Notes under the pieces: generated by a model
Seen by the model: only the letters and a program-made list of their open reading frames with translations
Told to the model about the DNA's origin: nothing
The model's database searches: none
NCBI RefSeq assembly: GCF_019801605.1
Contig: NZ_JAHVIT010000002.1
Location: 496,001-560,000, forward strand
Length of the DNA: 64,000 nucleotides
Source: Maritimibacter alkaliphilus
Lineage (GTDB): Bacteria; Pseudomonadota; Alphaproteobacteria; Rhodobacterales; Rhodobacteraceae
Direction: 5' to 3'
Shown: positions 1 through 8,298 of the stretch, in pieces
Position numbering within the stretch: the first letter of the stretch is position 1
Layout of the letters: every line of letters starts with the position of its first letter
Translations under genes and position numbers: made by a program

Positions 1-903
1 CCCGGTCAGCCGCCACGCGCAGCGCAGTTGCAGGTGGTCCTGCAGGTTCGCGCCGACCTGCGCCATGTCGCGCGTCACGGGGATGCCATGCTCTTGCAAC
101 AGGGCCGCGGGCCCCAATCCGCTGAGTTGCAGCAGTTGCGGCGAGTTCACGGCCCCGGCCGAGAGGATCACCTCGCCCCGCGCCTTTGCCGTCTTGTCCA
201 CCCCGCCCTGCCGGTAGGCGACGCCGGTGACCCGCGCGCCCTCCATCAGCAGCTTCGTCGTCTGGGCCCCGGTTTCGACCTTCAGCTTCTCCGCGCGGGT
301 GGTGCGCAGGAAGGCCTTGGCGGTGTTCATCCGCCATCCCCCCCGCTGGTTCACCCGGAAGTAGCCGACGCCCACGTTGTCGCCGGTGTTGAAATCCTGC
401 GTCCGGGGAACGCCCGTCGCCTCCGCCGCGGCGATCCAGTCATCCAGCAGGTCCCAGTGCAGGCGCTGGTTCTCGACCCGCCACTCGCCGCCCGCGCCAT
501 GCATCTCGGACGGACCATCGACGTAATCCTCGGAGCGCTTGAAATAGGGCAGCACGTCGTCCCAGCCCCAACCGGGCAGGCCCATCTGCCGCCAGCCGTC
601 GTAATCCGCCGCCTGTCCGCGCAGGTAGAGCATCCCGTTGATCGAGGAGCAGCCCCCCAGCAGCTTGCCGCGCGGGTAGAGCAGCGAACGGCCGTTGAGC
701 CCCGGGTCTTCCTCGGTCCGGTACATCCAGTCGGTGCGCGGATTGCCGATACAGTAGAGGTAGCCCATGGGGATATGCACCCAATGGTAGTTGTCACGCC
801 CCCCGGCCTCCAGCAGCAGCACGGCATGACCGGCCTCCGACAGCCGCTTGGCCAGCACGCAGCCGGCACTGCCGGCGCCCACGATGATGTAATCCCAGTC
901 CAT
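1..903 (-). CDS. GMC-family FAD-dependent dehydrogenase (choline/alcohol dehydrogenase type), 3' end outside window
   Basis: The window edge cuts this gene, so only the 301 N-terminal residues are visible (family length about 530-560). Start is ATG at 903. Seen: the FAD Rossmann motif GAGSAG (residues 9-14), the ribose-binding Glu in LLLEAGG (about 32), GMC signature 1 around residues 78-96 (PRGKLLGGCSSING) and signature 2, SAGAVNSPQLL, at 248-258. Known of the family: cytosolic or membrane-associated oxidation of choline, aliphatic alcohols or polyethylene glycols. The substrate cannot be told from this part. An Lrp-type regulator lies 156 bp upstream on the same strand and may control it; that link is inferred from position only. 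Confidence 0.9.
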   Translation of the reverse strand, partial: MDWDYIIVGAGSAGCVLAKRLSEAGHAVLLLEAGGRDNYHWVHIPMGYLYCIGNPRTDWMYRTEEDPGLNGRSLLYPRGKLLGGCSSINGMLYLRGQAADYDGWRQMGLPGWGWDDVLPYFKRSEDYVDGPSEMHGAGGEWRVENQRLHWDLLDDWIAAAEATGVPRTQDFNTGDNVGVGYFRVNQRGGWRMNTAKAFLRTTRAEKLKVETGAQTTKLLMEGARVTGVAYRQGGVDKTAKARGEVILSAGAVNSPQLLQLSGLGPAALLQEHGIPVTRDMAQVGANLQDHLQLRCAWRLTG

Positions 904-1003
904 GAAAGCACCTCCCGCCGCGAGGGTAGCGGGCGGGAGGGCGCACGGGAAGCGGTCTGGTGGCGCTGCGGCCACCTGTCGCCCGGGATTGGGGTGCGGG
1001 TTT

Positions 1004-1025
1004 GAGTATTTGGGGAAAGATGAAG
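1004..1025 (-). repeat. GAGTATTT...AAAGATGAAG dispersed element
   Basis: A 22-bp motif, GAGTATTT then TGGGG then AAGATGAAG as written on the plus strand, lies between the Lrp regulator and the GMC gene. A near copy with GAGTACTT is at 52847-52868, and related arms form the hairpin at 59297-59368. It lies just past a stop codon in each case. Function unknown. Confidence 0.5.
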
Positions 1026-1059
1026 CCCGGTGCCGTGTGGTCCCGCGGGGCGCTGGTCC

Positions 1060-1518
1060 TCAGATCGGCAGGGCGGTGGTCTTGAAGACCGTGCGCAGGG
1101 CGAAGGAGCTTTGCATCTGGGCCACGCCCGGCAGCCGCGAGAGGTGCTGGCGGTGGATGCGGGCGAAATCCTCGGTGTTCTCGGCCACGATCTTGAGGAT
1201 GTAATCGGCCGTGCCCGCCATCAGGTGGCATTCCAGCACGTCCGGAATGCGCGAGACGGCGGTCTCGAAGGCATCGAGCGTGTCGTCGGCCTGCCCCTGC
1301 AGGGTGATTTCGACGAAGACCGTGGTGGCCATGCCGATCTTGCGCGCATCCAGCAGCGCGACGTAGTCCTTGATGTAGCCCTCCGCCTCCAGCCGCTGCA
1401 CGCGGCGGTGACAGGCCGAGGCCGAGAGCCCGACCTTCTCACTCAGGTCTGCGTTGGACATGCGCCCCTTGCGCTGCAACACGCGCAGAATGTTCTCATC
1501 AATCGTGTCGAGGGACAT
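1060..1518 (-). CDS. Lrp/AsnC-family transcriptional regulator
   Basis: A 152-residue protein of the usual Lrp length. The AsnC-type winged helix-turn-helix spans about residues 4-60 (recognition helix region SASACHRRVQRLEAEGYI). The RAM ligand-binding/oligomerisation domain follows at about 68-142 (VFVEITLQGQ...VLECHLMAGTADYILKI). Members bind DNA as octamers or dimers and sense amino acids, often controlling one neighbouring gene. The GMC dehydrogenase downstream on the same strand is the obvious candidate target, but nothing in the sequence proves it. The ligand is unknown. Start ATG 1518 gives the canonical N-terminus MSLDTIDENIL. Confidence 0.93.
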   Translation of the reverse strand: MSLDTIDENILRVLQRKGRMSNADLSEKVGLSASACHRRVQRLEAEGYIKDYVALLDARKIGMATTVFVEITLQGQADDTLDAFETAVSRIPDVLECHLMAGTADYILKIVAENTEDFARIHRQHLSRLPGVAQMQSSFALRTVFKTTALPI

Positions 1519-1567
1519 CGGGGCCGGATTCTCCTGCGAAATTCGTCATCCGCGGGAGATTATTCGA

Positions 1568-1595
1568 AAAGAGCCCCCTTTGGCGAGGGCTCTTT
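1568..1595 (-). terminator. Rho-independent terminator of mscL
   Basis: Inverted repeat AAAGAGCCC (1568-1576) / GGGCTCTTT (1587-1595), followed on the minus strand by TTTTCG. It lies immediately after the mscL stop codon. Confidence 0.75.
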
Positions 1596-1600
1596 CTGCG

Positions 1601-2035
1601 TCACCTGGCGGCTTTCAGCGAGTCGCGGATCTCGAGCAGGACATCCAGCTCGGTGGGGCCCGCGGGTTTCTCCTCCGCCGGAACGGCCTCTTCTTCCTTG
1701 ATCACGGAGTCCTTGGCGCGGTTCACCGCCTTGACCAGCATGAAGACCACGAAGGCCACGATCAGGAAGTTGATGACCGCCATCAGGAAGGAGCCATAGG
1801 CAAAGACGCCCGCGCCCGCCTCCCGCGCCGCCTCGAGGCTGGCGTAGTCGCCGCCATCGAGGGCCAGGAAGTTGTTGGTGAAGTCGAGCCCGCCGGTGAA
1901 CAGCCCGATGATCGGGTTCAGCAGGTCATCCACCATGGATTTCACGATCGCGGTGAAGGCCGCGCCGATGATGATGCCGACGGCCATGTCCATGACATTG
2001 CCCTTGGCGATGAAGGCCTTGAATTCCTTCAGCAT
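1601..2035 (-). CDS. mscL: Large-conductance mechanosensitive channel MscL
   Basis: A 144-residue inner-membrane channel that opens under membrane tension and releases solutes on osmotic downshock. Seen: the conserved amphipathic N-terminus [20 protein letters not shown] running into TM1 ([15 protein letters not shown]), the periplasmic loop around [17 protein letters not shown]2 (about residues 80-103), and a charged C-terminal bundle helix ending [15 protein letters not shown] chose ATG 2035 because it has the upstream Shine-Dalgarno GAGGGAC and the family N-terminus; the longer open frame to 2152 lacks both. It is transcribed alone, with a terminator at its end. Confidence 0.96.
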   Translation of the reverse strand: MLKEFKAFIAKGNVMDMAVGIIIGAAFTAIVKSMVDDLLNPIIGLFTGGLDFTNNFLALDGGDYASLEAAREAGAGVFAYGSFLMAVINFLIVAFVVFMLVKAVNRAKDSVIKEEEAVPAEEKPAGPTELDVLLEIRDSLKAAR

Positions 2036-2169
2036 ACTCTGTCCCTCTATATCTGGTCGCGCCGTTTCGCGCGTATATGCACAGAGCATACCATCGAAAT
2101 TCGGGACCGCATGGGGTTTTACGCTGCCGCGCAGAATATATGTTGGCGTCATCCAACAGGAGAACCCTC

Positions 2170-2868
2170 ATGCCTGTCTCAGACTATCTCATCAACAACC
2201 GCTGGACCGCGGAAACCCCCGATGTCCTGCAGCTCTACTCCTTCCCGACACCCAACGGCCAGAAGGTCTCGATCATGCTGGAGGAGGTCGGGATCCCCTA
2301 CGAGGCCCACCTCGTGACACTGGCCGATGCCGACGTGCGCAGCCCGGAGTTCCTCTCGGTCAGCCCGAACAACAAGATCCCCGCGATCGTCGACCCCGAC
2401 GGCCCCGATGGCGAGACCGTGGCGCTCTTCGAAAGCGGCGCGATCCTGATCTACCTCGGGGACAAGACCGGCTTCGGCCTGCCGAAATCCGGAGCCAAGC
2501 GGGCCGAGGTGATCCAGTGGCTGATGTGGCAGATGGCCGGCCTCGGCCCGATGTTCGGCCAGCTCGGCTTCTTCGTGAAGTTCGCCGGCGCCGACATCGA
2601 GGACCCGCGCCCGCGCGAGCGCTACATCAACGAGGCCAAGCGCATCCTCGGCGTGCTCGACACCGCGCTCGAGGGCAAGGACTGGATCGCAGGCGACTAT
2701 TCCATCGCCGACATCGCGATCTGCCCCTGGCTCAACACGCTGGAGTTCTACGGCGCGAAGGAGATGCTGGGCTTCGACGGCTTCAAGAACGTCGCGGCCT
2801 ATTCCGAGCGTTTCAACGCCCGCCCGGCCTTCCAGACCGGCCGCAACATCCCGGCGCGTCCCGAGTGA
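2170..2868 (+). CDS. Glutathione S-transferase, YghU/YfcG-type disulfide-bond oxidoreductase
   Basis: A 232-residue cytosolic GST-fold protein. The thioredoxin-like N-terminal domain (about residues 18-105) carries the YfcG/YghU-type active-site stretch FPTPNGQKV, where Thr and Asn take the place of the usual catalytic Ser/Tyr/Cys. The conserved cis-Pro segment is NKIPAIVD. The all-helical C-terminal domain (about 115-215) contains the GST N-capping segment WIAGDYSIADIAICPW. Members reduce disulfides using two bound glutathiones. Start ATG 2170 has AGGAGA upstream. The exact in vivo substrate is unknown. Confidence 0.9.
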   Translation: MPVSDYLINNRWTAETPDVLQLYSFPTPNGQKVSIMLEEVGIPYEAHLVTLADADVRSPEFLSVSPNNKIPAIVDPDGPDGETVALFESGAILIYLGDKTGFGLPKSGAKRAEVIQWLMWQMAGLGPMFGQLGFFVKFAGADIEDPRPRERYINEAKRILGVLDTALEGKDWIAGDYSIADIAICPWLNTLEFYGAKEMLGFDGFKNVAAYSERFNARPAFQTGRNIPARPE

Positions 2869-2894
2869 GCGCGCGCGCTTGACCCGGAAAACAC

Positions 2895-2922
2895 GAAAGC
2901 CGCACCCCCGGGTGCGGCTTTC
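2895..2922. terminator. Hairpin terminator between convergent genes
   Basis: Thirteen-base-pair perfect stem GAAAGCCGCACCC / GGGTGCGGCTTTC with a very short loop, lying between the convergent GST and ytoQ genes. T-rich flanks on both strands suggest it can act in both directions. Confidence 0.7.
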
Positions 2923-2958
2923 TGCGTTCCGGCTTTCTGCCTCTTGGCCTTCAGGGCC

Positions 2959-3402
2959 TCAGGCCGGCAGTTGGCCGGTGAGCACGTAGCGCAGCAACTG
3001 CACCACCTGCAGCGGCGTCTCCGCCACGGCAAGCGCCGCCGCGTCCACTTCCTTCAGCGCATGCTGATGGTCCGGGCCATGCAGCACGATCAGCGCCTTG
3101 CCGAGCGCCGCTGCCTGACCGGCGTCGAAGGCCGCGTTCCACTGCTTGTACTTCTCGCCAAAGCGCACCACGACGACGTCGGCCTGTTCGATGCCGCGCC
3201 GGGTGCGGATCGCGTTCAGCTTGGCGCCCTTGTGGTCGTGCCAGAACTTGCTGTCCTCCGCGCCCAGGATCGTCACGCCGCAATCATCGCTGGCGTCATG
3301 GTCCGTCACCGGCCCGTCGAAGCTGACGTCGAGACCGGCACAGCCGTCCATGATCTCCTTGCGCCAGTCGGTGTGGATCTCGCCCGACAGGTAAACCTTC
3401 AT
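2959..3402 (-). CDS. ytoQ: YtoQ family protein
   Basis: A 147-residue soluble protein matching the YtoQ family (nucleoside 2-deoxyribosyltransferase-like fold). Seen: the N-terminal signature VYLSGEIHTDWR, the segment GPVTDHDASDDCG at about residues 29-41, and ADVVVVRFGEKYKQWNAAFDAG in the middle. Family members are conserved in Bacillus and alphaproteobacteria, but their reaction has not been established as far as I know. Start ATG 3402 follows AGGAGG at ideal spacing. It lies downstream of pheT on the same strand but is separated from it by a hairpin, so probably has its own transcript. Confidence 0.85.
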   Translation of the reverse strand: MKVYLSGEIHTDWRKEIMDGCAGLDVSFDGPVTDHDASDDCGVTILGAEDSKFWHDHKGAKLNAIRTRRGIEQADVVVVRFGEKYKQWNAAFDAGQAAALGKALIVLHGPDHQHALKEVDAAALAVAETPLQVVQLLRYVLTGQLPA

Positions 3403-3425
3403 CTCGCATCCTCCTGATAGGGAAA

Positions 3426-3443
3426 GGGGGCCACGCGGCCCCC
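3426..3443 (-). terminator. Probable terminator after pheT
   Basis: Perfect stem GGGGGCC / GGCCCCC with an ACGC loop. On the minus strand it is followed by CTTTCCC, which is only a weak T-tract. It separates pheT from ytoQ. Confidence 0.5.
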
Positions 3444-3494
3444 TCATTTTCATGCCGTAGGTCTCCGCGGCGCAAGCCGCCGTCCCGCGCAGGC

Positions 3495-5891
3495 TCAGCC
3501 GCGCAGCACGCCGCCGGTGGCCTTCACCACCTTCTCGACGATCTTGGCCGAGAGCGCCTCGATTTCCTTTTCCTTCAGCGTGGCGTCCTTGGGCTGGATG
3601 CGCACGGTGACGGCGAGGGATTTCTTGCCCTCCCCGAGGGAGCCGCCGATGAACTCGTCGAAGACACGCACGTCCTCGATCAGCGCCTTGTCGGCGCCCG
3701 CGGCGGCATTGACCAGCGTCAGCGCCTCCACCTCGGCGTCCACCACGAAGGCGAAGTCGCGTTCCACCGCCTGCAGATCGCTCAGCGTCATCGCGCCCCG
3801 CGAGGCCGTGGTCGTGCGCGGCAGCGGCACTTCCTCGGGCCAGAGGGTGAAGGCCACGGCAGGACCCTTCACGCCCATCTCGCGCAGCACCTTGGGGTGC
3901 ACCTCGCCGAAGATGCCCAGCACCTTCTTGGGGCCGAGGCAGATCTTGCCGTGACGGCCCGGGTGCCACCAGCCCTCGGCGCCGCGCAGGATCTGGACCT
4001 TGGCGGGGGCGCCGATGGCGGCCAGCACGGCCTCGGCATCGGCCTTGGCGTCGTAGAGGTCGACGGCACGGGCCGCGCCATGGACGTCCTTGGGCCCGGT
4101 GCGCCCGACCAGGAGGCCGCTCACCTGCGTCTTCTGCTCGCCCGGCTCGCCGCCGAACCACGTGGCGCCGACCTCGAACAGGGCCAGATCGTTGAAGCCG
4201 CGCGACTGGTTGCGGGCCGCCGCCTGCAACAGACCCGGCAGGAGCTGCGGGCGCAGGTGGCTCATCTCCGAGGAGATCGGGTTTTCCAGCATGGTCGCGT
4301 CATCGCCGCCGCCGAAGAGCGTGGCCGAGGCCTTGTCGATGAAGCTGTAGGTCACGCATTCGTTGTAGCCGAGCGCCGCCGCGGTGCGCCGGGCCATCTG
4401 CTCGCGCTTCTGGATCGGCGTCAGGATCGGCTTCGGCACGCCGGGCTGGGTGCGGGCCATGGGCTTCGGCTCAAGGTTCGAAAGCGAGGCCATCCGCGCC
4501 ACCTCTTCCACGAGGTCCGCCTCACCCAGCACGTCGGGGCGCCACGACGGCACATGGGCCATGTCGCCGTCCATCACGAAGCCGAGGCGCTCCAGCGTGG
4601 CCCGCTGGTCCTCCGCCGGGATGTTCATGCCCACCAGCGAGGCGCAGCGCGCGGTGTCCAGCTTGTAGGCGCGCGACACGTCGGGCACCTCGCCTGCGAC
4701 CACAACCTCGGAGGGTTCACCGCCGCAGAGGTCCATGATCATCTGCGTGGCGAGGTCGAGCGCCTCCATGTTGAAGCCCGGGTCGATCCCGCGTTCGTTG
4801 CGGTAGCGCGCGTCCGAGTTGATCTTGAGCGCACGGCCCCCGGTGGCGATCTGGACGTGGTTCCAGACGGCGGCTTCGAGGAAGACATCGACCGTCTCCT
4901 CGGTGCAGCCCGACACTTCACCGCCCATGATGCCGCCGATCGACTCGACGCCATTGTCGTCCGAGATCACCAGCACGCCGGCCGGGATCGCGTAGGTCTT
5001 GCCGTCCAGCGCCAGCAGCTCCTCGCCGCCTGCGGCGCGGTGCACCCGCACATCGCCCGACACCTTGGCGGCGTCGAAGACGTGCAGCGGGCGGTTCTGG
5101 TCGTAGGTGAAGAAGTTCGTCACATCCACCAGCGCGTTGATCGGGCGCAGGCCGATGGCACGCAGCTTGTCCTGCAGCCATGCGGGCGAGGGGCCGTTCT
5201 TGACGCCCTTGATCAGGCGGCCGGCGAAGACATAGCAGCCGTCCTTGGCGTCTTCGTCGATGGTGACGGTGACGGGGCAGGGGAAGGCACCGGTCACATC
5301 CGCCGTCGGCGCGGGCTTCAGCGTGCCAAGGCCACGGGCCGCAAGGTCGCGGGCCACGCCGCGCACGCCGAGCGCATCGGGACGGTTCGGCGTGATCGCG
5401 ATCTCGATCACGGGGTCGACCTTGGCCGGGTCGTTCTGGGCCAGCCAGTCGGTGAACTTCTGACCCACCTCGCCCGAGGGAAGCTCGATGATGCCGTTGT
5501 GCTCGTCCGAGAGCTCCAGCTCGCGTTCCGAGGCCATCATGCCGTGGCTTTCCACGCCCCGGATGTTGCCGACCGAGAGGGTCACGTCGATGCCCGGCAC
5601 ATAATCGCCCGGCTTGCACAGCACCACGGTGATGCCCTCGCGCGCGTTGGGGGCGCCACAGACGATCTGCTTCTCGCCCTCGTCGGTCTGTACCGTGCAG
5701 ACCCGCAGGCGGTCGGCGTCGGGGTGTTGCGAGGCCGCGATCACCTTGGCCAGCGTGAAGGTCTTCAGCTTGGCCGCGGGGTCTTCGACGCCTTCCACCT
5801 CGAGCCCGAGGTCGGTCAGCGTGTCGAGGATCTCGTCGAGGGTGGCCTCGGTCTCGAGATGATCTTTCAGCCAGGAGAGCGTGAATTTCAT
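3495..5891 (-). CDS. pheT: Phenylalanine-tRNA ligase beta subunit PheT
   Basis: A 798-residue subunit of the alpha2-beta2 enzyme that charges tRNA-Phe. Domains seen in order: N-terminal EMAP-II-like tRNA-binding domain (about residues 40-150, with VCTVQTDEGEKQIVCGAPN); B3/B4 editing domain (about 205-380, with LVDVTNFFTYDQNRPLHVFDA); B5 domain (about 405-475); catalytic-like core (about 490-680, with NPISSEMSHLRPQLLPGLL); and C-terminal FDX-ACB anticodon-binding domain (about 705-798). The length is normal. It starts 9 nt after the YrhK-like gene and is evidently expressed in one operon with pheS, despite the two genes between them. Confidence 0.98.
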   Translation of the reverse strand: MKFTLSWLKDHLETEATLDEILDTLTDLGLEVEGVEDPAAKLKTFTLAKVIAASQHPDADRLRVCTVQTDEGEKQIVCGAPNAREGITVVLCKPGDYVPGIDVTLSVGNIRGVESHGMMASERELELSDEHNGIIELPSGEVGQKFTDWLAQNDPAKVDPVIEIAITPNRPDALGVRGVARDLAARGLGTLKPAPTADVTGAFPCPVTVTIDEDAKDGCYVFAGRLIKGVKNGPSPAWLQDKLRAIGLRPINALVDVTNFFTYDQNRPLHVFDAAKVSGDVRVHRAAGGEELLALDGKTYAIPAGVLVISDDNGVESIGGIMGGEVSGCTEETVDVFLEAAVWNHVQIATGGRALKINSDARYRNERGIDPGFNMEALDLATQMIMDLCGGEPSEVVVAGEVPDVSRAYKLDTARCASLVGMNIPAEDQRATLERLGFVMDGDMAHVPSWRPDVLGEADLVEEVARMASLSNLEPKPMARTQPGVPKPILTPIQKREQMARRTAAALGYNECVTYSFIDKASATLFGGGDDATMLENPISSEMSHLRPQLLPGLLQAAARNQSRGFNDLALFEVGATWFGGEPGEQKTQVSGLLVGRTGPKDVHGAARAVDLYDAKADAEAVLAAIGAPAKVQILRGAEGWWHPGRHGKICLGPKKVLGIFGEVHPKVLREMGVKGPAVAFTLWPEEVPLPRTTTASRGAMTLSDLQAVERDFAFVVDAEVEALTLVNAAAGADKALIEDVRVFDEFIGGSLGEGKKSLAVTVRIQPKDATLKEKEIEALSAKIVEKVVKATGGVLRG

Positions 5892-5900
5892 GTCATCATC

Positions 5901-6182
5901 CTAGTGGTTGAGCCGTTGGGCCAGGTCGTCCTTGTCGCCCATGCGGTAGAGTTTGATTTCCCGCACGAGGCGGATGGTCGGCTTGGCGGCAAAGAGCAGC
6001 GAGCCGATCAGGAAAAGCCAGGTGCCCGCGGTCTGGAGCTTCTCGGAAAAGAAGAAGATCGAGCCGAGGACGAAGGTAAAGGCCGCGCCGAAGTCGACCA
6101 GGGTATAGAGGATCTCGAAGCGCGCCCAGAGGTCCTTGGATTCCTCGTTCTGCTGCCGGGTCTCGTGGCGGAAGAGTTTCAT
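5901..6182 (-). CDS. YrhK-like small membrane protein inserted in the pheST operon
   Basis: A 93-residue protein resembling the YrhK family. It has a charged N-terminus (MKLFRHETRQQNEE), then two hydrophobic segments that share a GS motif: FGAAFTFVLGSIFFF (about residues 31-45) and TWLFLIGSLLFAAKPTIRLV (about 54-73). A soluble tail follows. The start ATG at 6182 overlaps the stop of the upstream 245-residue membrane protein (ATGA), so the two are translationally coupled. Its stop is 9 nt before pheT. Both genes lie inside the pheS-pheT operon. Biochemical role unknown. Confidence 0.8.
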   Translation of the reverse strand: MKLFRHETRQQNEESKDLWARFEILYTLVDFGAAFTFVLGSIFFFSEKLQTAGTWLFLIGSLLFAAKPTIRLVREIKLYRMGDKDDLAQRLNH

Positions 6183-6916
6183 GTGAATGTCCGCAGCAAA
6201 ACAAGACCGAAGAGACCGGAAACGGTCAAGAACCCGCTGGCTATCAATGAGAGGCGAAACAAGGCCTCTTTTACGATCAAGTCGCTCATAAGGCTTTCCT
6301 GAAGGTGTTTCTCCATCGAATCCGAGTCCGGTTTGCGAAGCGAGTGCGCTGTTTCCAAATGCCTTAGGCCACGAAATGCTGCGAGAAGCGGTATGATCAG
6401 CAAGAACACCGCCCACAGCGCCAGACTGCGCCCGAATTGCGAGAATAGTTCGGATGCATTGTGGTCCGTCGAAAAAGCAATGTTGCCAAATACCGATATC
6501 GCAAACACGATCAGTGCTGCCAACACAGATGATTTATTCTCGACCTTCTTGAGCGTACCGAGCAGTACTTCATGAGCTCCCGCTGACAAAAGGAAGTCAG
6601 AGCTAGAGCAAGCCCTTCCCTGCTGCGCGGGGAGCTTTGTTCCTTGCTGAGAGGAGAGCTCTGCGGGTTTTCTGCACGCACATTGACCTACCGCAGGCTT
6701 CAGTTTCGCGAGGCTTTCAAGGCGTTCTTTGAGAGCTGTGTGATAGTCGGCATTTTTATTAAGACCGAGGCCATAGAACATGCATAGACACTCAACGATA
6801 AATATCGACAGCAGAAGATTGCGGAAAAAAGGATCGGGGACTTCTGAAAGCCGGGCTGCTAGATCGAGATCTGCGATCGCAGTTTGGCCGATGCGATGAA
6901 GTTCCTCGCAAGCCAT
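6179..6916 (-). CDS. Predicted multi-pass membrane protein of unknown function, inserted between pheS and pheT
   Basis: I do not recognise this 245-residue protein. Hydrophobic segments lie at about residues 33-52 (NLLLSIFIVECLCMFYGL), 128-148 (SSVLAALIVFAISVFGNIAF), 163-180 (LALWAVFLLIIPLLAAF) and 222-243 (LIASGFLTVSGLFGLVLL). A cytosolic region holds a Cys-x-Cys pair (GQCACRKPAE). ATG 6916, four bases after the pheS stop, is preferred; an upstream ATG at 6961 would overlap pheS. Two counted 60-base lines are 52-53 % G+C, well below neighbouring pheS, which suggests acquisition. The ENKSSVLAAL segment faintly recalls membrane effectors of nucleotide-signalling defence, but too weakly to assign. 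Confidence 0.7.
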   Translation of the reverse strand: MACEELHRIGQTAIADLDLAARLSEVPDPFFRNLLLSIFIVECLCMFYGLGLNKNADYHTALKERLESLAKLKPAVGQCACRKPAELSSQQGTKLPAQQGRACSSSDFLLSAGAHEVLLGTLKKVENKSSVLAALIVFAISVFGNIAFSTDHNASELFSQFGRSLALWAVFLLIIPLLAAFRGLRHLETAHSLRKPDSDSMEKHLQESLMSDLIVKEALFRLSLIASGFLTVSGLFGLVLLRTFT

Positions 6917-6920
6917 ATGC

Positions 6921-7985
6921 TTAGATCCCGCCCCGCAGCGTCGGCACCTGCAGCGAGGCAAAGCCGTAGTGCCGCAGCCACCGCAGGTCGCTGTCGAAGA
7001 AGGCGCGCAGGTCGGGGATGCCGTATTTCAGCATCGCGATCCGGTCGATCCCCATGCCGAAGGCAAAGCCCTGCCATTCCGCCGGATCGACGCCACCGGC
7101 CTTCAGCACATGCGGGTGCACCATGCCCGAGCCGAGGACTTCCAGCCAGCCGTCGCCTTCGCCCACCTTCACGGTGCCGTTTTCCCACGAACACTGGATG
7201 TCGACCTCGGCCGAGGGTTCCGTGAACGGGAAGTGCGAGGCGCGGAAGCGGGTCTTCACCTTGGTGCCGAAATAGGCCGAGAAGAATTCCTCCAGCACCC
7301 ATTTCAGGTTCGCCATCGAGATATCCTTGTCGATGGCGAGGCCCTCGACCTGGTGGAACATCGGCGTGTGGGTCTGGTCATAGTCCGCGCGATAGACGCG
7401 GCCCGGCGAGATCGTGCGGATCGGCGCGCCCTGCGCCTGCATCGAGCGGATCTGCACCGGCGAGGTGTGGGTGCGCAGCACGTTCTGGGGACGCTCGTCG
7501 CCCTCGGCGCGGTGCATGTAGAAGGTGTCCATCTCGGCGCGGGCCGGGTGATGGTCGGGGATGTTCAGCGCGTCGAAGTTGTACCACGTGGTCTCGACCT
7601 GCGGGCCCTCGGCCACGGCAAAGCCCATGTCGCCGAAGATCGTGGTGCATTCTTCCCAGACCTGGCTGACGGGGTGGATCGAACCCTGCCGCTGCGGGCG
7701 CACCGGCAGCGTCACGTCGAGCCATTCCTCGCGCAGGCGGGCGTCCAGCGCCGCGTCTTCCAGCGCCACCTTCTTGGCGGCAAGCGCCGAGTTGATCTCG
7801 TCCTTCAGCGCGTTGAGCGCAGGGCCGGCCGTCTGGCGTTCCTCGGGCGTCATCTTGCCCAGTTCGCGCATCTTCAGGCTGACCTCGCCCTTCTTGCCGA
7901 CGGCCTGCAGCCGCAGCTCTTCCAGCGCGCCCTCGTCCGAGGCGTCAGCGATGGCCGAGAGGTACTTCTGCTTCAGATCGTCCAT
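6921..7985 (-). CDS. pheS: Phenylalanine-tRNA ligase alpha subunit PheS
   Basis: A 354-residue catalytic subunit of the tRNA-Phe charging enzyme. An N-terminal coiled coil that contacts tRNA spans about residues 1-85. The class II aminoacyl-tRNA synthetase core follows: motif 1 region [12 protein letters not shown], motif 2 with [18 protein letters not shown], the [10 protein letters not shown] segment, and motif 3 [18 protein letters not shown] near the C-terminus. Start ATG 7985 has AGGAGG at good spacing; the open frame runs upstream to 8042 without a better start. First gene of the operon pheS - membrane protein - YrhK-like - pheT. Confidence 0.98.
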   Translation of the reverse strand: MDDLKQKYLSAIADASDEGALEELRLQAVGKKGEVSLKMRELGKMTPEERQTAGPALNALKDEINSALAAKKVALEDAALDARLREEWLDVTLPVRPQRQGSIHPVSQVWEECTTIFGDMGFAVAEGPQVETTWYNFDALNIPDHHPARAEMDTFYMHRAEGDERPQNVLRTHTSPVQIRSMQAQGAPIRTISPGRVYRADYDQTHTPMFHQVEGLAIDKDISMANLKWVLEEFFSAYFGTKVKTRFRASHFPFTEPSAEVDIQCSWENGTVKVGEGDGWLEVLGSGMVHPHVLKAGGVDPAEWQGFAFGMGIDRIAMLKYGIPDLRAFFDSDLRWLRHYGFASLQVPTLRGGI

Positions 7986-8298
7986 CCGATCCTCCTGAAA
8001 CTGTCTGGCCTTCCTGCTACCCGGCAGGGCCGCGAAGGGCAAGGGGAGCAGGGGGGCGGAAGCGCTGTCCGCACTGGGGAAATCTGCGGTTTTCCCCCGA
8101 ATCGGCGGCGCGATCAGAGGATCGGCCGCGCGGTCCGTCGCAGGGGTGCGGGTCGCCCGGCGTGCCTGTGCCGAGTCCCGCGCAGGGGGCGGTCGTGCTC
8201 ACCCGGCGTTAAGGCCTCGCTTACGGGCCCTTAATCTGTCGGCCCTATGCCGGGAGCACCGCCCGGGCTCCCGGGCGGTACTGCCAAGGAGGCCCGCG
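7986..8298. other. Divergent intergenic region upstream of pheS
   Basis: About 313 bases between the divergent pheS and the secreted protein at 8299. It must hold both promoters. I see no RNA gene, attenuator peptide or clear repeat. A pheS leader peptide rich in Phe codons is not evident. Confidence 0.4.

Noticed and set aside
1601-2152. 183-residue version of MscL
   Set aside because: The 39 extra residues precede the conserved MLKEFKAF start and lack a ribosome-binding site.
6179-6916. Possible Pycsar/CBASS-type transmembrane effector
   Set aside because: Only a vague resemblance of ENKSSVLAAL plus two helices to DUF5706-type effectors. There is no cyclase gene nearby and the rest of the protein does not fit. 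Kept as unknown membrane protein.
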